A stretch of 64,000 nucleotides of DNA from the NCBI GenBank assembly GCA_963719975.1, contig CAVRED010000007.1, positions 372,001 to 436,000 on the forward strand. Direction: 5' to 3'. A program made the translations under genes and the position numbers. Position 1 is the first letter of the stretch. Every line of letters starts with the position of its first letter. The notes below the pieces were generated by a model. The model saw only the letters and a list, made by a program, of their open reading frames with translations, was not told where the DNA came from and did no database searches. Origin of the DNA: Poindextera sp963719975. Its GTDB lineage: Bacteria; Pseudomonadota; Alphaproteobacteria; Caulobacterales; Caulobacteraceae. This document shows positions 25,566 to 35,205 of the stretch, one piece after another.

Positions 25566-25991
25566 ATGCTGCAGCCGAAAAAGACCAAATACCGCAAGCA
25601 GTTCAAGGGCCGCATCCACGGCGCGACAAAGGCCGGGGCGACGCTGAACTTCGGCTCGTTTGGACTAAAGGCGCTCGAGCCCGAGCGGATCACCGCGCGC
25701 CAGATCGAGGCCGCGCGGCGCGCGATCACTCGCCAGATGAAGCGCCAGGGCCGCGTCTGGATCCGCGTCTTCCCCGACGTGCCGGTTTCGGACAAGCCGG
25801 CCGAGGTGCGCATGGGCAAGGGCAAGGGCGCGATCGAGTACTGGGCCGCCCGCGTGGCGCCCGGCCGCATCATGTTCGAGATCGACGGGGTCTCCGACGA
25901 GACCGCGCGCGAGGCGCTGCGCCTCGGCGCGACCAAGCTGCCGATCAAGACGCGCGTCGTCACCCGGATCGGTGCTGAGGAGCACGCCTGA
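25566..25991 (+). CDS. rplP: 50S ribosomal protein L16
   Basis: L16 (141 residues) organises the A-site and aminoacyl-tRNA positioning in the 50S subunit. The start MLQPKKTKYRKQFKGRIHG, the conserved KQGRVWIRVFPD-type stretch (here KRQGRVWIRVFPDVPVSDKP) and RMGKGKGAIEYWAARVAPGR are diagnostic. It overlaps rpmC by one base (TGATG). Confidence 0.98.
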   Translation: MLQPKKTKYRKQFKGRIHGATKAGATLNFGSFGLKALEPERITARQIEAARRAITRQMKRQGRVWIRVFPDVPVSDKPAEVRMGKGKGAIEYWAARVAPGRIMFEIDGVSDETAREALRLGATKLPIKTRVVTRIGAEEHA

Positions 25992-26185
25992 TGCGCATCG
26001 ACGACGTGCGGGGCATGACCCCAGACCAGCTGGCCGACACGCTGACCAACCTGAAGAAGGAGCAGTTCAACCTGCGCTTTCAGGCGGCGACCGGCCAGAT
26101 CGAGAAGACCCATCGCGTCGGCGAGATCCGCAAGGATATCGCGCGGATCAAGACCGTCATGCGCGCCAAGACCCCGGCCGCCTAA
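25991..26185 (+). CDS. rpmC: 50S ribosomal protein L29
   Basis: L29 (64 residues) lies near the tunnel exit next to L23. The protein is two helices in a hairpin: DDVRGMTPDQLADTLTNLKK and EQFNLRFQAATGQIEKTHRV, followed by the conserved RIKTVMRAK end. Starts by TGATG coupling with rplP; rpsQ follows after 14 bases. Confidence 0.97.
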   Translation: MRIDDVRGMTPDQLADTLTNLKKEQFNLRFQAATGQIEKTHRVGEIRKDIARIKTVMRAKTPAA

Positions 26186-26199
26186 GGACAAGAAGAAGA

Positions 26200-26446
26200 A
26201 TGCCGAAGCGAATTCTCGAGGGCGTTGTGGTTTCCGACAAGGGGAACAAGACGGTGGTGGTGCGCGTCGATCGCACGCTGCTGCACCCGGTCATGAAGAA
26301 GCCCGTGCGCCGGTCCAAGAAGTACCACGCCCACGACGAGGCCAATGTCCTACAAGGTGGGCGACATCGCGCGCATCGTCGAATGCGCGCCGCGCTCCAA
26401 GCTCAAGACCTGGGAAGTCCTGCCCAAGGAGGCGGCCGCGTCATGA
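26200..26446 (+). CDS. rpsQ: 30S ribosomal protein S17, frameshifted in this sequence
   Basis: S17 is a primary 16S rRNA-binding protein (OB fold). The first frame gives MPKRILEGVVVSDKGNKTVV through KKYHAHDEAN. After an extra C at 26349-26350 the next frame continues YKVGDIARIVECAPRSKLKT and WEVLPKEAAAS. Removing that C restores an 81-residue protein of normal length; the span is 247 bases (3n+1). Since S17 is conserved and its operon is intact, a sequencing error is the best explanation. The stop overlaps rplN by ATGA. Confidence 0.9.
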
Positions 26447-26811
26447 TCCAGATGCAGTCCAACCTCGAGGTCGCCGACAACTCCGGCGCGCGCCGCGTCA
26501 TGTGCATCAAGGTGCTGGGCGGGGCTGGGCGCCGCTATGCCGGCGTCGGCGACGCGATCGTCGTCTCGGTCAAGGAAGCCATTCCGCGCGGCCGCGTGAA
26601 GAAGGGCGACGTCCTGCGCGCCATCGTGGTGCGCACCGCCCAGGGCATCAAGCGCAAGGACGGGTCGGTGATCCGCTTCGACCGCTCGGCGGCCGTGATC
26701 GTCAACAAGCAGAACGAGCCGATCGGGACGCGCATCTTCGGTCCGGTGCCGCGCGAGCTGCGCGCGAAGAACCACATGAAGATCATCTCGCTCGCGCCAG
26801 AGGTGCTGTGA
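26443..26811 (+). CDS. rplN: 50S ribosomal protein L14
   Basis: L14 (122 residues) forms an intersubunit bridge with 16S rRNA. It reads MIQMQSNLEVADNSGARRVM and GGAGRRYAGVGDAIVVSVKE, with the family signature in KKGDVLRAIVVRTAQGIKRK. The ATG at 26443 overlaps the rpsQ stop (ATGA), and the stop overlaps rplX by one base (TGATG). Frame intact between two frameshifted neighbours. Confidence 0.97.
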   Translation: MIQMQSNLEVADNSGARRVMCIKVLGGAGRRYAGVGDAIVVSVKEAIPRGRVKKGDVLRAIVVRTAQGIKRKDGSVIRFDRSAAVIVNKQNEPIGTRIFGPVPRELRAKNHMKIISLAPEVL

Positions 26812-27130
26812 TGGCGGCCAAGATCAAGAAAGACGACCGCGTCGTGGTGCTGACCGGCAAGGACAAGGGCCGGCAGGGTCAGGTCACGCGCGTCTTCCCG
26901 AGCGAAGGGCGCGCTGGTCGTCTCCGGCGTCAACATGATCAAGCGGCATACCCGCCCGAGCCAGGCCGACCCGCAAGGCGGCATCAAGCATCGCGAAGCG
27001 TCGTTGCACGTCTCCAACGTGGCCCTGGTCGACCCCAAGACCGGCGAGCCCACGCGCGTGGGCTTCCGCATCGAAGGCGGGCAAGAAGGTGCGGTACGCC
27101 AAGAAGTCCGGCGAGGTCATCGATGGCTGA
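26811..27130 (+). CDS. rplX: 50S ribosomal protein L24, two frameshifts in this sequence
   Basis: L24 starts 50S assembly and borders the tunnel exit. It begins MAAKIKKDDRVVVLTGKDKG (KOW motif). Two one-base insertions, both in GGG runs (about 26906-26908 and 27078-27080), break it. The three pieces read ...VTRVFPSEG, then LVVSGVNMIKRHTRPSQADP to TRVGFRIEGG, then KKVRYAKKSGEVIDG. The span of 320 bases is 3n+2, as expected for two extra bases; the corrected protein has about 105 residues. Homopolymer location points to read errors. The end overlaps rplE by eight bases. Confidence 0.88.
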
Positions 27131-27682
27131 GCAAGCTTACGAGCCGAGGTTGAAGACCGAATATCGCGCGCGCATCCGCGCGGCGATGAAGGATAAATTC
27201 AACTATTCCAACGACATGCAGATCCCGCGCCTCGACAAGATCGTGGTCAACATGGGGATCGGCGAAGCGGTCGCGGACTCCAAGAAGGCGCAAGCCGCGA
27301 TGAAGGACCTGGCCCAGATCACCGGCCAGAAGCCCGTCGCGACCAAGGCCGCCTGTCGATCGCCAGCTTCAAGGTGCGCGAGGGCATGGTCGTCGGCGCC
27401 AAGGTCACGCTGCGCAAGGACCGCATGTACGAGTTCCTCGATCGGCTCATCACCGTCGCGCTGCCGCGCGTGAAGGACTTCCGCGGATTGAAGCCCACGT
27501 CCTTCGACGGCCGCGGCAACTACGCGCTGGGCCTGCGCGAGCACATCGTGTTCCCGGAGATCAACTACGACGAGATCGACCAGATCTGGGGGATGGACGT
27601 GATCGTCTGCACCACAGCCGGCAGCGACGACGAGGCGAGGGCGCTGCTTACCGAATTCCAATTCCCGTTCACGGCGCAGTGA
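27123..27682 (+). CDS. rplE: 50S ribosomal protein L5, frameshifted in this sequence
   Basis: L5 binds 5S rRNA and bridges to S13. The first part MAEQAYEPRLKTEYRARIRA runs to TGQKPVATKA; after 27350 a C is missing from what should be CCC, and the next frame continues SIASFKVREGMVVGAKVTLR and AGSDDEARALLTEFQFPF. Restoring the base gives ATKARLSIASFKVREG and a 186-residue protein, the normal length. The span of 560 bases is 3n-1. Core motif ALPRVKDFRGLKPTSFDGRG is intact. Probably a sequencing deletion. Confidence 0.9.
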
Positions 27683-27700
27683 GCGGGCGGACAGGACCCC

Positions 27701-28006
27701 ATGGCCAAGAAGAGCACCATCAACCGCAACAACATGGTCAAGCGTCTGGTCAAGCAGACGAAGGCCAAGCGCGACGCGCTGAAGGCGATCGCCAACGATC
27801 AGAACCTGCCGCTCGAGGAGCGGTTTCAGGCCAGGCTCAAGCTCGCCAAGCTGCCGCGCAATTCGTCGCCGACCCGCTATCGCAACCGCTGCGAGGTCAC
27901 GGGGCGGCCGCGCGCCTACTACCGCAAGCTGAGGTTGAGCCGGATCGCGCTGCGCGAGCTGGGCTCGGCCGGGTTGATCCCCGGCCTCGTGAAGTCGAGC
28001 TGGTGA
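27701..28006 (+). CDS. rpsN: 30S ribosomal protein S14 (zinc-independent type)
   Basis: S14 (101 residues) is a 30S head protein. The length and absence of CxxC pairs place it in the long, zinc-free class. It reads MAKKSTINRNNMVKRLVKQT, with the signature RYRNRCEVTGRPRAYYRKLR and the C-terminal LRELGSAGLIPGLVKSSW. Frame intact; 18 bases after rplE and 11 before rpsH. Confidence 0.98.
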   Translation: MAKKSTINRNNMVKRLVKQTKAKRDALKAIANDQNLPLEERFQARLKLAKLPRNSSPTRYRNRCEVTGRPRAYYRKLRLSRIALRELGSAGLIPGLVKSSW

Positions 28007-28017
28007 GGAGGGTCTAG

Positions 28018-28416
28018 ATGGCTGTTAACGACCCGATCGGCGACATGATCACCCGCATCCGCAACGCCGCGATGCGCAAGCGCTCCAAGGTGCTCACCCC
28101 TGCCTCCAAACTGCGCCAGCGCGTCCTCGACGTGCTGCAGGACGAAGGCTACATCCGCGGCTACTCGCTGATCGAGAAGCCGGGCGAGTTCCCCGCCTTC
28201 GAGATCGAGCTGAAGTATTTCGACGGCGAGCCGGTGATCGCCGACATCTCGCGTGTGTCCAAACCGGGCCGGCGCGTCTATTCGTCGATCAGCGACCTGA
28301 AGCCGGTGAAGAACGGCCTCGGGATCTCGATCCTTTCGACGCCCAAGGGCGTCATGTCCGACACCGCCGCCCGAGACGCCAACGTCGGCGGCGAAGTCCT
28401 CTGTCGCGTGTACTGA
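28018..28416 (+). CDS. rpsH: 30S ribosomal protein S8
   Basis: S8 (132 residues) binds 16S helix 21 and in some bacteria represses the spc operon. It reads MAVNDPIGDMITRIRNAAMR, with RVSKPGRRVYSSISDLKPVK and the C-terminal signature GISILSTPKGVMSDTAARDA. The frame is intact; rplF follows after five bases. Confidence 0.98.
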   Translation: MAVNDPIGDMITRIRNAAMRKRSKVLTPASKLRQRVLDVLQDEGYIRGYSLIEKPGEFPAFEIELKYFDGEPVIADISRVSKPGRRVYSSISDLKPVKNGLGISILSTPKGVMSDTAARDANVGGEVLCRVY

Positions 28417-28421
28417 CCGCC

Positions 28422-28956
28422 ATGTCCCGCATCGGCAAGAGACCCATCGAGATCCCCCAGGGCGTCAGCGTGACGCTCGAGGGCCAGACGCTCACCGTGA
28501 AGGGGCCCAAGGGCCAGCTCGTCTGGACGGTCACCGACGAGATCGGCGTCGAACACAAGGACGGCGTGCTGACGCTTCGCGCCGCGCGACGAGAGCACGC
28601 GCGCCCGGGCGATGTGGGGCCTCTCCCGCAGCCTGGTCGCCAACATGGTCCACGGCGTGACCCAGGGCTACGAGACCGCGCTGGAGCTGGTCGGCGTCGG
28701 CTATCGCGCCGCGATGCGGGGCCAGAACCTCTCGATGCAGCTCGGCTACTCGCACGACGTCGACGTGCCGCCGCCGCCGGGCATCACCTTCGCGACGCCG
28801 CGGCAGACCGAGATCAGGGTCAGCGGCATCGACAAACAGCTGGTCGGCGAGACCGCCGCCCGCATCCGCCGGATGCGCCCGCCCGAGCCCTACAAGGGCA
28901 AGGGCGTCCGCTACGCCGGCGAGGCGGTCCGCCGCAAGGAAGGCAAGAAGAAGTAG
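28422..28956 (+). CDS. rplF: 50S ribosomal protein L6, frameshifted in this sequence
   Basis: L6 lies near the GTPase centre of the 50S subunit. The first frame gives MSRIGKRPIEIPQGVSVTLE through HKDGVLTLR. Near 28580-28588 one extra base in a CG-rich run shifts the reading, and the next frame continues MWGLSRSLVANMVHGVTQGY, GVGYRAAMRGQNLSMQLGYS and the signature PEPYKGKGVRYAGEAVRRKE. The span of 535 bases is 3n+1; corrected length 177 residues, as expected. An assembly error is likely. Confidence 0.9.
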
Positions 28957-28961
28957 TCTCC

Positions 28962-29321
28962 ATGCCCGTCAAGCATCTCTCCCCCACCGAGCGGCGCATC
29001 CGCCGCACACGCACCAGGCTGAAGTCCCTGGCCGGCGGTCGCCCGCGGCTGTCGGTCTTCCGCTCGGCGAAGAACATCTACGCCCAGATCATCGACGACG
29101 ATGGCGGGGTGACTCTGGCGCACGCCTCTTCGCTCGAGGGCGGCAAGGAACGGCCGAAGGGCGCGGACAAGGACGCGGCCGTCCGCGTCGGCAAGCTCAT
29201 CGCCGAGCGCGCGTTGGGCAAGGGCGTTAAGGACGTCGTGTTCGATCGCGGCGGGTATCTCTATCACGGCCGGGTCAAAGCGCTGGCGGACGCCGCCCGC
29301 GAAGCCGGCCTGAACTTCTAG
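28962..29321 (+). CDS. rplR: 50S ribosomal protein L18
   Basis: L18 (119 residues) binds 5S rRNA with L5. It begins MPVKHLSPTERRIRRTRTRL and contains GGRPRLSVFRSAKNIYAQII and the conserved end DRGGYLYHGRVKALADAARE followed by AGLNF. Frame intact. Five bases after rplF and 16 before rpsE. Confidence 0.98.
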   Translation: MPVKHLSPTERRIRRTRTRLKSLAGGRPRLSVFRSAKNIYAQIIDDDGGVTLAHASSLEGGKERPKGADKDAAVRVGKLIAERALGKGVKDVVFDRGGYLYHGRVKALADAAREAGLNF

Positions 29322-29337
29322 GAAGCGAACGGAAAGC

Positions 29338-29922
29338 ATGGCCCGAGGCGAACAACAGCGCGGCGACCGACGCGATCGGCGAGGCGGCCCCTCGAACGAG
29401 GAGCGCGGCGACGGCGACATCGTCGAGAAGCTGGTGCACATCAACCGCGTTGCCGCGACGGTGCAGGGCGGCCGGCGCTTCTCGTTCGCCGCGCTCATGG
29501 TGGTCGGCGACCAGAAGGGCCGCGTCGGTTACGGCCACGGCAAGGCGCGCGAGGTGCCGGAGGCCATTCGCAAGGCCACGGAAGAGGCCAAGAAGTCGAT
29601 GGTGCGCGTGCCCTTGCGCGAAAGCCGCACCCTGCACCACGACGGTGCGGGCCGGCACGGCGCGGGCAAGGTGATGCTGCGCGCGGCGCCCGCCGGCACA
29701 GGCGTCATCGCCGGCGGCCCGATGCGCGCGGTGCTCGAGACGCTCGGCGTGCAGGACGTCGTCGCCAAGTCGATCGGTTCGTCGAACCCCTACAACATGG
29801 TGCGCGCGACCTTCGATGCGCTGAAGCACCAGGCTTCGCCGCGCCAGGTCGCGGCCAAGCGCGGCAAACGGGTCAGCGATCTGCGCCGCGGCGACGCCGC
29901 CGCAGCCGAGGCGGAGGCCTAG
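29338..29922 (+). CDS. rpsE: 30S ribosomal protein S5
   Basis: S5 (194 residues) supports decoding accuracy. After a basic N-terminal stretch it shows DIVEKLVHINRVAATVQGGR, RRFSFAALMVVGDQKGRVGY and GPMRAVLETLGVQDVVAKSI, followed by GSSNPYNMVRATFDAL. The C-terminal basic tail is normal for alphaproteobacteria. rpmD follows after 12 bases. Confidence 0.98.
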   Translation: MARGEQQRGDRRDRRGGPSNEERGDGDIVEKLVHINRVAATVQGGRRFSFAALMVVGDQKGRVGYGHGKAREVPEAIRKATEEAKKSMVRVPLRESRTLHHDGAGRHGAGKVMLRAAPAGTGVIAGGPMRAVLETLGVQDVVAKSIGSSNPYNMVRATFDALKHQASPRQVAAKRGKRVSDLRRGDAAAAEAEA

Positions 29923-29934
29923 AGGAAGCGTCCG

Positions 29935-30123
29935 ATGGCTGAGTCGAAGACCCTCACCGTCCGCCAGACGGGAAGCCCGATCCGGCGGAAGAAGGATCAG
30001 CGCGCGACGCTCGCCGGCCTCGGCCTGAATCGCGTCGGCCGCGTCTCGGTGCTCGCCGACACGCCGGCCATCCGTGGCATGATCGCCAAGGTTGCGCACA
30101 TGGTCGAAGTCCAGGAAGGCTAG
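29935..30123 (+). CDS. rpmD: 50S ribosomal protein L30
   Basis: L30 (62 residues) is a small 50S protein. It reads KTLTVRQTGSPIRRKKDQRA, TLAGLGLNRVGRVSVLADTP and ends GMIAKVAHMVEVQEG. It lies between rpsE and rplO, its usual spc-operon place, with six bases to rplO. Confidence 0.97.
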   Translation: MAESKTLTVRQTGSPIRRKKDQRATLAGLGLNRVGRVSVLADTPAIRGMIAKVAHMVEVQEG

Positions 30124-30129
30124 CGCGAG

Positions 30130-30618
30130 ATGACCAAGCTCAACGAAATCCGCGACAACGAAGGCGCGCACGCCAAGCGCATGCGCGTCGGGCGCGGTCC
30201 GGGCTCGGGCAAGGGCAAGACCGCCGGCCGCGGCGTCAAGGGCCAGAAGTCGCGCTCCGGCGTGGCCTTGAACGGCTTCGAGGGCGGCCAGATGCCGCTG
30301 CACATGCGCATGCCCAAGCGCGGCTTTCGCCGGCCGTTCCCCGAGCGGCTGGTCGAAGTGAACCTGTGGCGCATCGCCGCGGCGATCGAAGCCGGCAAGC
30401 TGGATGCGAAGAAGCCGGTCGACGCCGAGGCGCTCAAGGCTGCCGGCGTGATCCGCCGCGCGCGCGACGGGGTGCGCCTGCTCGGCGAGGGCGAGGTCAA
30501 GGCCAAGTTGACGGTCACGGTCCATTCGGCGACCGCCTCGGCGAGGGCTGCGGTGGAGAAGGCCGGAGGGGCGGTCGTTGAGACCCGCAAGCCCCGGGAA
30601 GCCGTCGCGGAAGCCTAA
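30130..30618 (+). CDS. rplO: 50S ribosomal protein L15
   Basis: L15 (162 residues) is a late 50S assembly protein. It starts MTKLNEIRDNEGAHAKRMRV, has the Gly-rich GRGPGSGKGKTAGRGVKGQK and EGGQMPLHMRMPKRGFRRPF, and the C-terminal signature region KLTVTVHSATASARAAVEKA. secY begins 75 bases downstream; that gap has no strong promoter or terminator, so secY is probably co-transcribed. Confidence 0.98.
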   Translation: MTKLNEIRDNEGAHAKRMRVGRGPGSGKGKTAGRGVKGQKSRSGVALNGFEGGQMPLHMRMPKRGFRRPFPERLVEVNLWRIAAAIEAGKLDAKKPVDAEALKAAGVIRRARDGVRLLGEGEVKAKLTVTVHSATASARAAVEKAGGAVVETRKPREAVAEA

Positions 30619-30693
30619 AAAGCGTTCAACTGGCGCCTCGCCATCTTCGACGCCCTCACCTATGTCTGAATCGGGTATCGTCTAGGGGACGCC

Positions 30694-32056
<1,363 letters not shown>

Positions 32057-32103
32057 ATCGCCTCGCTAGCAATCGCAGCCGACCTAATCCCGTAGGGGGG
32101 TTG

Positions 32104-32676
32104 ATGAATCTGATTCTGTTCGGCCCGCCGGCGGCGGGCAAGGGCACCCAGGCCAAACGCCTGGTCGAGACCCGTCACATGGTCCAGTTCTCCACTGGAG
32201 ACATGTTGCGCGCGGCGATCGCGTCGGGCTCGACGCTCGGCAAGCGGGTCAAAGGCATCATGGAGCGTGGCGAGCTCGTCTCCGACGAGATCGTCATCGC
32301 GTTGATCGAAGAGGCGCTGCCGGCCGCCGAGGCCGCCGGCGGAGCGATCTTCGACGGCTTCCCGCGCACGGTCGCCCAGGCCGAGGCGCTGGACGATCTG
32401 CTCCGCGCCAAGGGCACACGCATCCATCTGGTTCTGCGCCTGGTCGTCGATGACCAGGCGTTGGTCGCGCGCGTGGCCAAGCGCTTCGCCGAGGAGGGCC
32501 GCTCGGACGACAACGCCGAATCGTTCAAGGTCAGGCTCGGCGCCTACAACGCCCAGACCGCGCCGCTGCTGCCTCACTACATGGCGCAGGGAAAGCTCGT
32601 CGAGGTCGACGGCATGGGCTCGGTCGAGCAGGTCGCGCGCGAGATCGACGCGGTGCTGGATGCGACGAAGGTCTGA
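32104..32676 (+). CDS. adk: Adenylate kinase (short-lid type)
   Basis: Adk (190 residues) interconverts ATP, AMP and ADP. The P-loop is GPPAAGKGTQAKR (residues 7-19), with the AMP-binding STGDMLRAAIASGS and the family signature FDGFPRTVAQAEALD. The short form lacks the Cys4 zinc lid (the segment after VAKRFAEEGR is brief: SDDNAESFKVRL), typical of alphaproteobacteria. ATG 32104 is preferred over TTG 32101, with GGGGGG as ribosome site. It follows secY by 47 bases, the usual secY-adk order. Confidence 0.96.
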   Translation: MNLILFGPPAAGKGTQAKRLVETRHMVQFSTGDMLRAAIASGSTLGKRVKGIMERGELVSDEIVIALIEEALPAAEAAGGAIFDGFPRTVAQAEALDDLLRAKGTRIHLVLRLVVDDQALVARVAKRFAEEGRSDDNAESFKVRLGAYNAQTAPLLPHYMAQGKLVEVDGMGSVEQVAREIDAVLDATKV

Positions 32677-32695
32677 GTTGGAGCCGCCTGCGCCA

Positions 32696-32723
32696 TTGAC
32701 GTTCGGCCAGCGATCCCTATAAC
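32696..32723 (+). promoter_or_regulatory. Promoter of the alpha operon (rpsM-rpsK-rpoA-rplQ)
   Basis: TTGACG (32696-32701), 16-base spacer, TATAAC (32718-32723), just after the adk stop codon. Predicted start near 32730, about 108 bases before rpsM. Confidence 0.7.
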
Positions 32724-32741
32724 AAACGCCTTCCGCGAAAC

Positions 32742-32807
32742 AGCGCGAAAGACGTTTCAGGGTCGCCCGCCGCATCAGGCGGCGGGTCCGGGTGCGTCCT
32801 TCGCGCT
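32742..32807 (+). promoter_or_regulatory. Structured leader of the alpha operon
   Basis: An outer 13-bp stem, AGCGCGAAAGACG (32742-32754) with CGTCCTTCGCGCT (32795-32807; one mismatch), encloses a perfect 8-bp hairpin CCCGCCGC-ATCAG-GCGGCGGG (32766-32786). It lies in the rpsM leader, between promoter and start codon, where a ribosomal-protein autoregulatory structure would be expected. The binding protein, if any, is unknown. Confidence 0.5.
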
Positions 32808-32837
32808 TTCCGTGCATGGTCCTTTAGGAGATCGCGA

Positions 32838-33206
32838 GTGGCCCGCATCGCCGGCGTCAACATCCCGACGAACAAGCGCGTCGTGGTCGCGCTGCAGTAC
32901 ATCCACGGCATCGGCAAGACCAAGGCGAACGAAATCGTCCGCAAGGTCGGCATCGAGGACTCGCGCCGGGTCAACCAGTTGACCGACCAGGAGGTCATCC
33001 AGATCCGCGAGGCGATCGACCGCGACTATAGCGTCGAGGGCGACCTTCGCCGCGAGACGGCCGTCAACATCAAGCGTCTGATGGACCTGGCGTGCTACCG
33101 CGGCCTGCGCCATCGCAAGGGCCTGCCTGTCCGCGGACAGCGCACCCACACCAACGCCCGCACCCGCAAAGGCCCCGCCAAGCCAATTGCCGGCAAGAAG
33201 AAGTAA
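32838..33206 (+). CDS. rpsM: 30S ribosomal protein S13
   Basis: S13 (122 residues) is a head protein that contacts L5 and P-site tRNA. It reads MARIAGVNIPTNKRVVVALQ, YIHGIGKTKANEIVRKVGIE and the signature GLPVRGQRTHTNARTRKGPA. The start is a GTG at 32838 after a TAGGAG ribosome site. It opens the alpha operon behind its own promoter and hairpin leader; rpsK follows after 10 bases. Confidence 0.98.
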   Translation: MARIAGVNIPTNKRVVVALQYIHGIGKTKANEIVRKVGIEDSRRVNQLTDQEVIQIREAIDRDYSVEGDLRRETAVNIKRLMDLACYRGLRHRKGLPVRGQRTHTNARTRKGPAKPIAGKKK

Positions 33207-33216
33207 GGCTGACACC

Positions 33217-33606
33217 ATGGCCAAGGAACCGGCGCGCGTCAAAAAGCGCGAACGCAAGAACATCACCTCCGGCGTCGCGCACGTGAACGCCTCGTTCAAC
33301 AACACCATGATCACCATCACCGACGCGCAGGGGAACACCATCTCCTGGTCGTCGGCTGGGATGATGGGGTTCAAGGGCTCGCGCAAGTCGACGCCATACG
33401 CCGCCCAAATGGCGGCCGAGGACGCCGGACGCAAAGCCGGCGAGCACGGGGTCAAGACCCTCGAGGTCAACGTCTCCGGGCCGGGATCGGGGCGCGAATC
33501 GGCGCTCCGCGCGCTGCAGGCGGTCGGCATGACGATCACGACCATCCGCGACGTGACGCCAATCCCGCACAACGGCTGCCGGCCGCCCAAGCGCCGGCGC
33601 GTCTGA
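33217..33606 (+). CDS. rpsK: 30S ribosomal protein S11
   Basis: S11 (129 residues) lies on the 30S platform next to the Shine-Dalgarno helix. ATG 33217 gives MAKEPARVKKRERKNITSGV. The core AHVNASFNNTMITITDAQGN, the family GSGRESALRALQAVGMTITT and the end TPIPHNGCRPPKRRRV are standard. rpoA starts 76 bases later. Confidence 0.98.
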   Translation: MAKEPARVKKRERKNITSGVAHVNASFNNTMITITDAQGNTISWSSAGMMGFKGSRKSTPYAAQMAAEDAGRKAGEHGVKTLEVNVSGPGSGRESALRALQAVGMTITTIRDVTPIPHNGCRPPKRRRV

Positions 33607-33682
33607 GCCCCTATCTAACGGCCTTCCTCCCAGCTGGCGCGATCTTCCGCCGCCGGCGACCGCCCCGAGAAAGACGAAATCC

Positions 33683-34699
33683 GTGATCGAACGAAACTGG
33701 AATGAGCTGATCCGCCCCGAGAAGCCGCTGATCGAGACCGGCGTTGATGCGGACAAGAAGGCCCGCATCGTCGCCGAACCGCTCGAACGCGGGTTCGGGG
33801 TGACGCTCGGCAACTCGCTTCGGCGGGTGTTGCTATCTTCGCTGCAGGGCGCGGCGGTCACCGCCGTGCAGATCGACGGCGTCGTGCACGAGTTCACCTC
33901 GATCCAGGGCGCGCGCGAGGACGTGGTCGATATCGTCCTTAACATCAAGCAGTTGGCGCTGCGCATGCACTCGGAGGGGCCCAAGCGCATGACGCTGCGC
34001 GCCTCCGGCCCCGGCCCGGTCACCGCCGGCCAGATCGAGGCGCCGTCCGACATCGAGATCCTGAACCCCGACCACGTGATCTGCACGCTGGACGAGGGCG
34101 CGACCGTGCGCATGGAGTTCACGGTGCAGAACGGCAAGGGCTACGTGGCGGCCGAGATGAACCGCCCCGAGGATGCCCCGATCGGCCTGATCGCGGTCGA
34201 CGCCCTCTACAGCCCGGTCAAGCGCGTCGCCTACCGCGTCGAGCCGACGCGCCAGGGCCAGAGCCTCGACTACGACAAGCTGGTGATCGAGATCGAGACC
34301 AACGGCGCCGTCTCGCCGGTGGACGCGGTCGCCTATGCCGCGCGCATCCTGCAGGACCAGCTGCAGATCTTCATCACCTTCGAAGAGCCGAAGAAGAAGA
34401 CGGAAGGCGAGGCCAAGCCCGAGCTGCCGTTCAACCCGGCGCTGCTGAAGAAAGTCGACGAGCTGGAGCTGTCGGTCCGCTCGGCCAACTGCCTGAAGAA
34501 CGACAACATCGTCTACATCGGCGACCTGATCCAGAAGACGGAGGCGGAGATGCTCCGCACGCCGAACTTTGGCCGCAAGTCGTTGAACGAGATCAAGGAA
34601 GTGCTGGCGGGCATGAACCTGCACCTGGGCATGGACGTGCCCAACTGGCCGCCGGAAAACATCGAAGACCTGGCCAAGAAGTTCGAAGACCAGATCTAG
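33683..34699 (+). CDS. rpoA: DNA-directed RNA polymerase subunit alpha
   Basis: RpoA (338 residues) starts RNA polymerase assembly. The N-terminal domain has MIERNWNELIRPEKPLIETG and the dimerisation stretch ERGFGVTLGNSLRRVLLSSL with GAAVTAVQIDGVVHEFTSI. A flexible linker (about 235-250, EEPKKKTEGEAKPELPFNP) leads to the C-terminal domain with SVRSANCLKNDNIVYIGDLI and NFGRKSLNEIKEVLAGMNL, which contacts UP elements and activators. Start is a GTG at 33683. rplQ follows after 19 bases. Confidence 0.99.
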   Translation: MIERNWNELIRPEKPLIETGVDADKKARIVAEPLERGFGVTLGNSLRRVLLSSLQGAAVTAVQIDGVVHEFTSIQGAREDVVDIVLNIKQLALRMHSEGPKRMTLRASGPGPVTAGQIEAPSDIEILNPDHVICTLDEGATVRMEFTVQNGKGYVAAEMNRPEDAPIGLIAVDALYSPVKRVAYRVEPTRQGQSLDYDKLVIEIETNGAVSPVDAVAYAARILQDQLQIFITFEEPKKKTEGEAKPELPFNPALLKKVDELELSVRSANCLKNDNIVYIGDLIQKTEAEMLRTPNFGRKSLNEIKEVLAGMNLHLGMDVPNWPPENIEDLAKKFEDQI

Positions 34700-34718
34700 G
34701 GGTCAAGGAGAGTTCCCG

Positions 34719-35129
34719 ATGCGCCACGGCGTCGCGCAGCGCAAACTGAATCGGACGTCCGCGCACCGGACGGCCATGTTCGCGAACATGGCCGCCAGCC
34801 TGATCAAGCACGAGCAGATCACAACCACTCTGCCGAAGGCGAAAGAGCTTCGCCCGTTCGTCGAGCGGCTGGTGACACTGGCCAAGCGCGGCGACTTGCA
34901 CGCCCGGCGCATCGCGATCAGCCGCGTGCGCGACGTCGACCAGGTGGGCAAGCTCTTCACCACGCTCGGTCCTCGCTACAAGGCCCGCAACGGCGGCTAT
35001 ATCCGGGTCTTGAAGGCGGGCTTCCGCTATGGCGACAACGCCCCGCTGGCGGTGATCGAGTTCGTCGATCGCGACCCGGCCGAAAAGGGCAAGGATAGCG
35101 GCCCGGTCAACGTCGGCTTGGACGACTAG
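34719..35129 (+). CDS. rplQ: 50S ribosomal protein L17
   Basis: L17 (136 residues) lies near the tunnel exit. It reads MRHGVAQRKLNRTSAHRTAM, FANMAASLIKHEQITTTLPK and AKELRPFVERLVTLAKRGDL, with the C-terminal RYKARNGGYIRVLKAGFRYG. A short extension after position 120 is typical of alphaproteobacteria. Last gene of the alpha operon; a short GC hairpin (GGCCGC-CAC-GCGGCC, 35129-35143) without a T-run follows directly. Confidence 0.98.
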   Translation: MRHGVAQRKLNRTSAHRTAMFANMAASLIKHEQITTTLPKAKELRPFVERLVTLAKRGDLHARRIAISRVRDVDQVGKLFTTLGPRYKARNGGYIRVLKAGFRYGDNAPLAVIEFVDRDPAEKGKDSGPVNVGLDD

Positions 35130-35205
35130 GCCGCCACGCGGCCTGACCCAGCGTTTCATCCCACAAATTCACACGTCCCGCCTCGACGACAAATCTGGTT
35201 GACGA

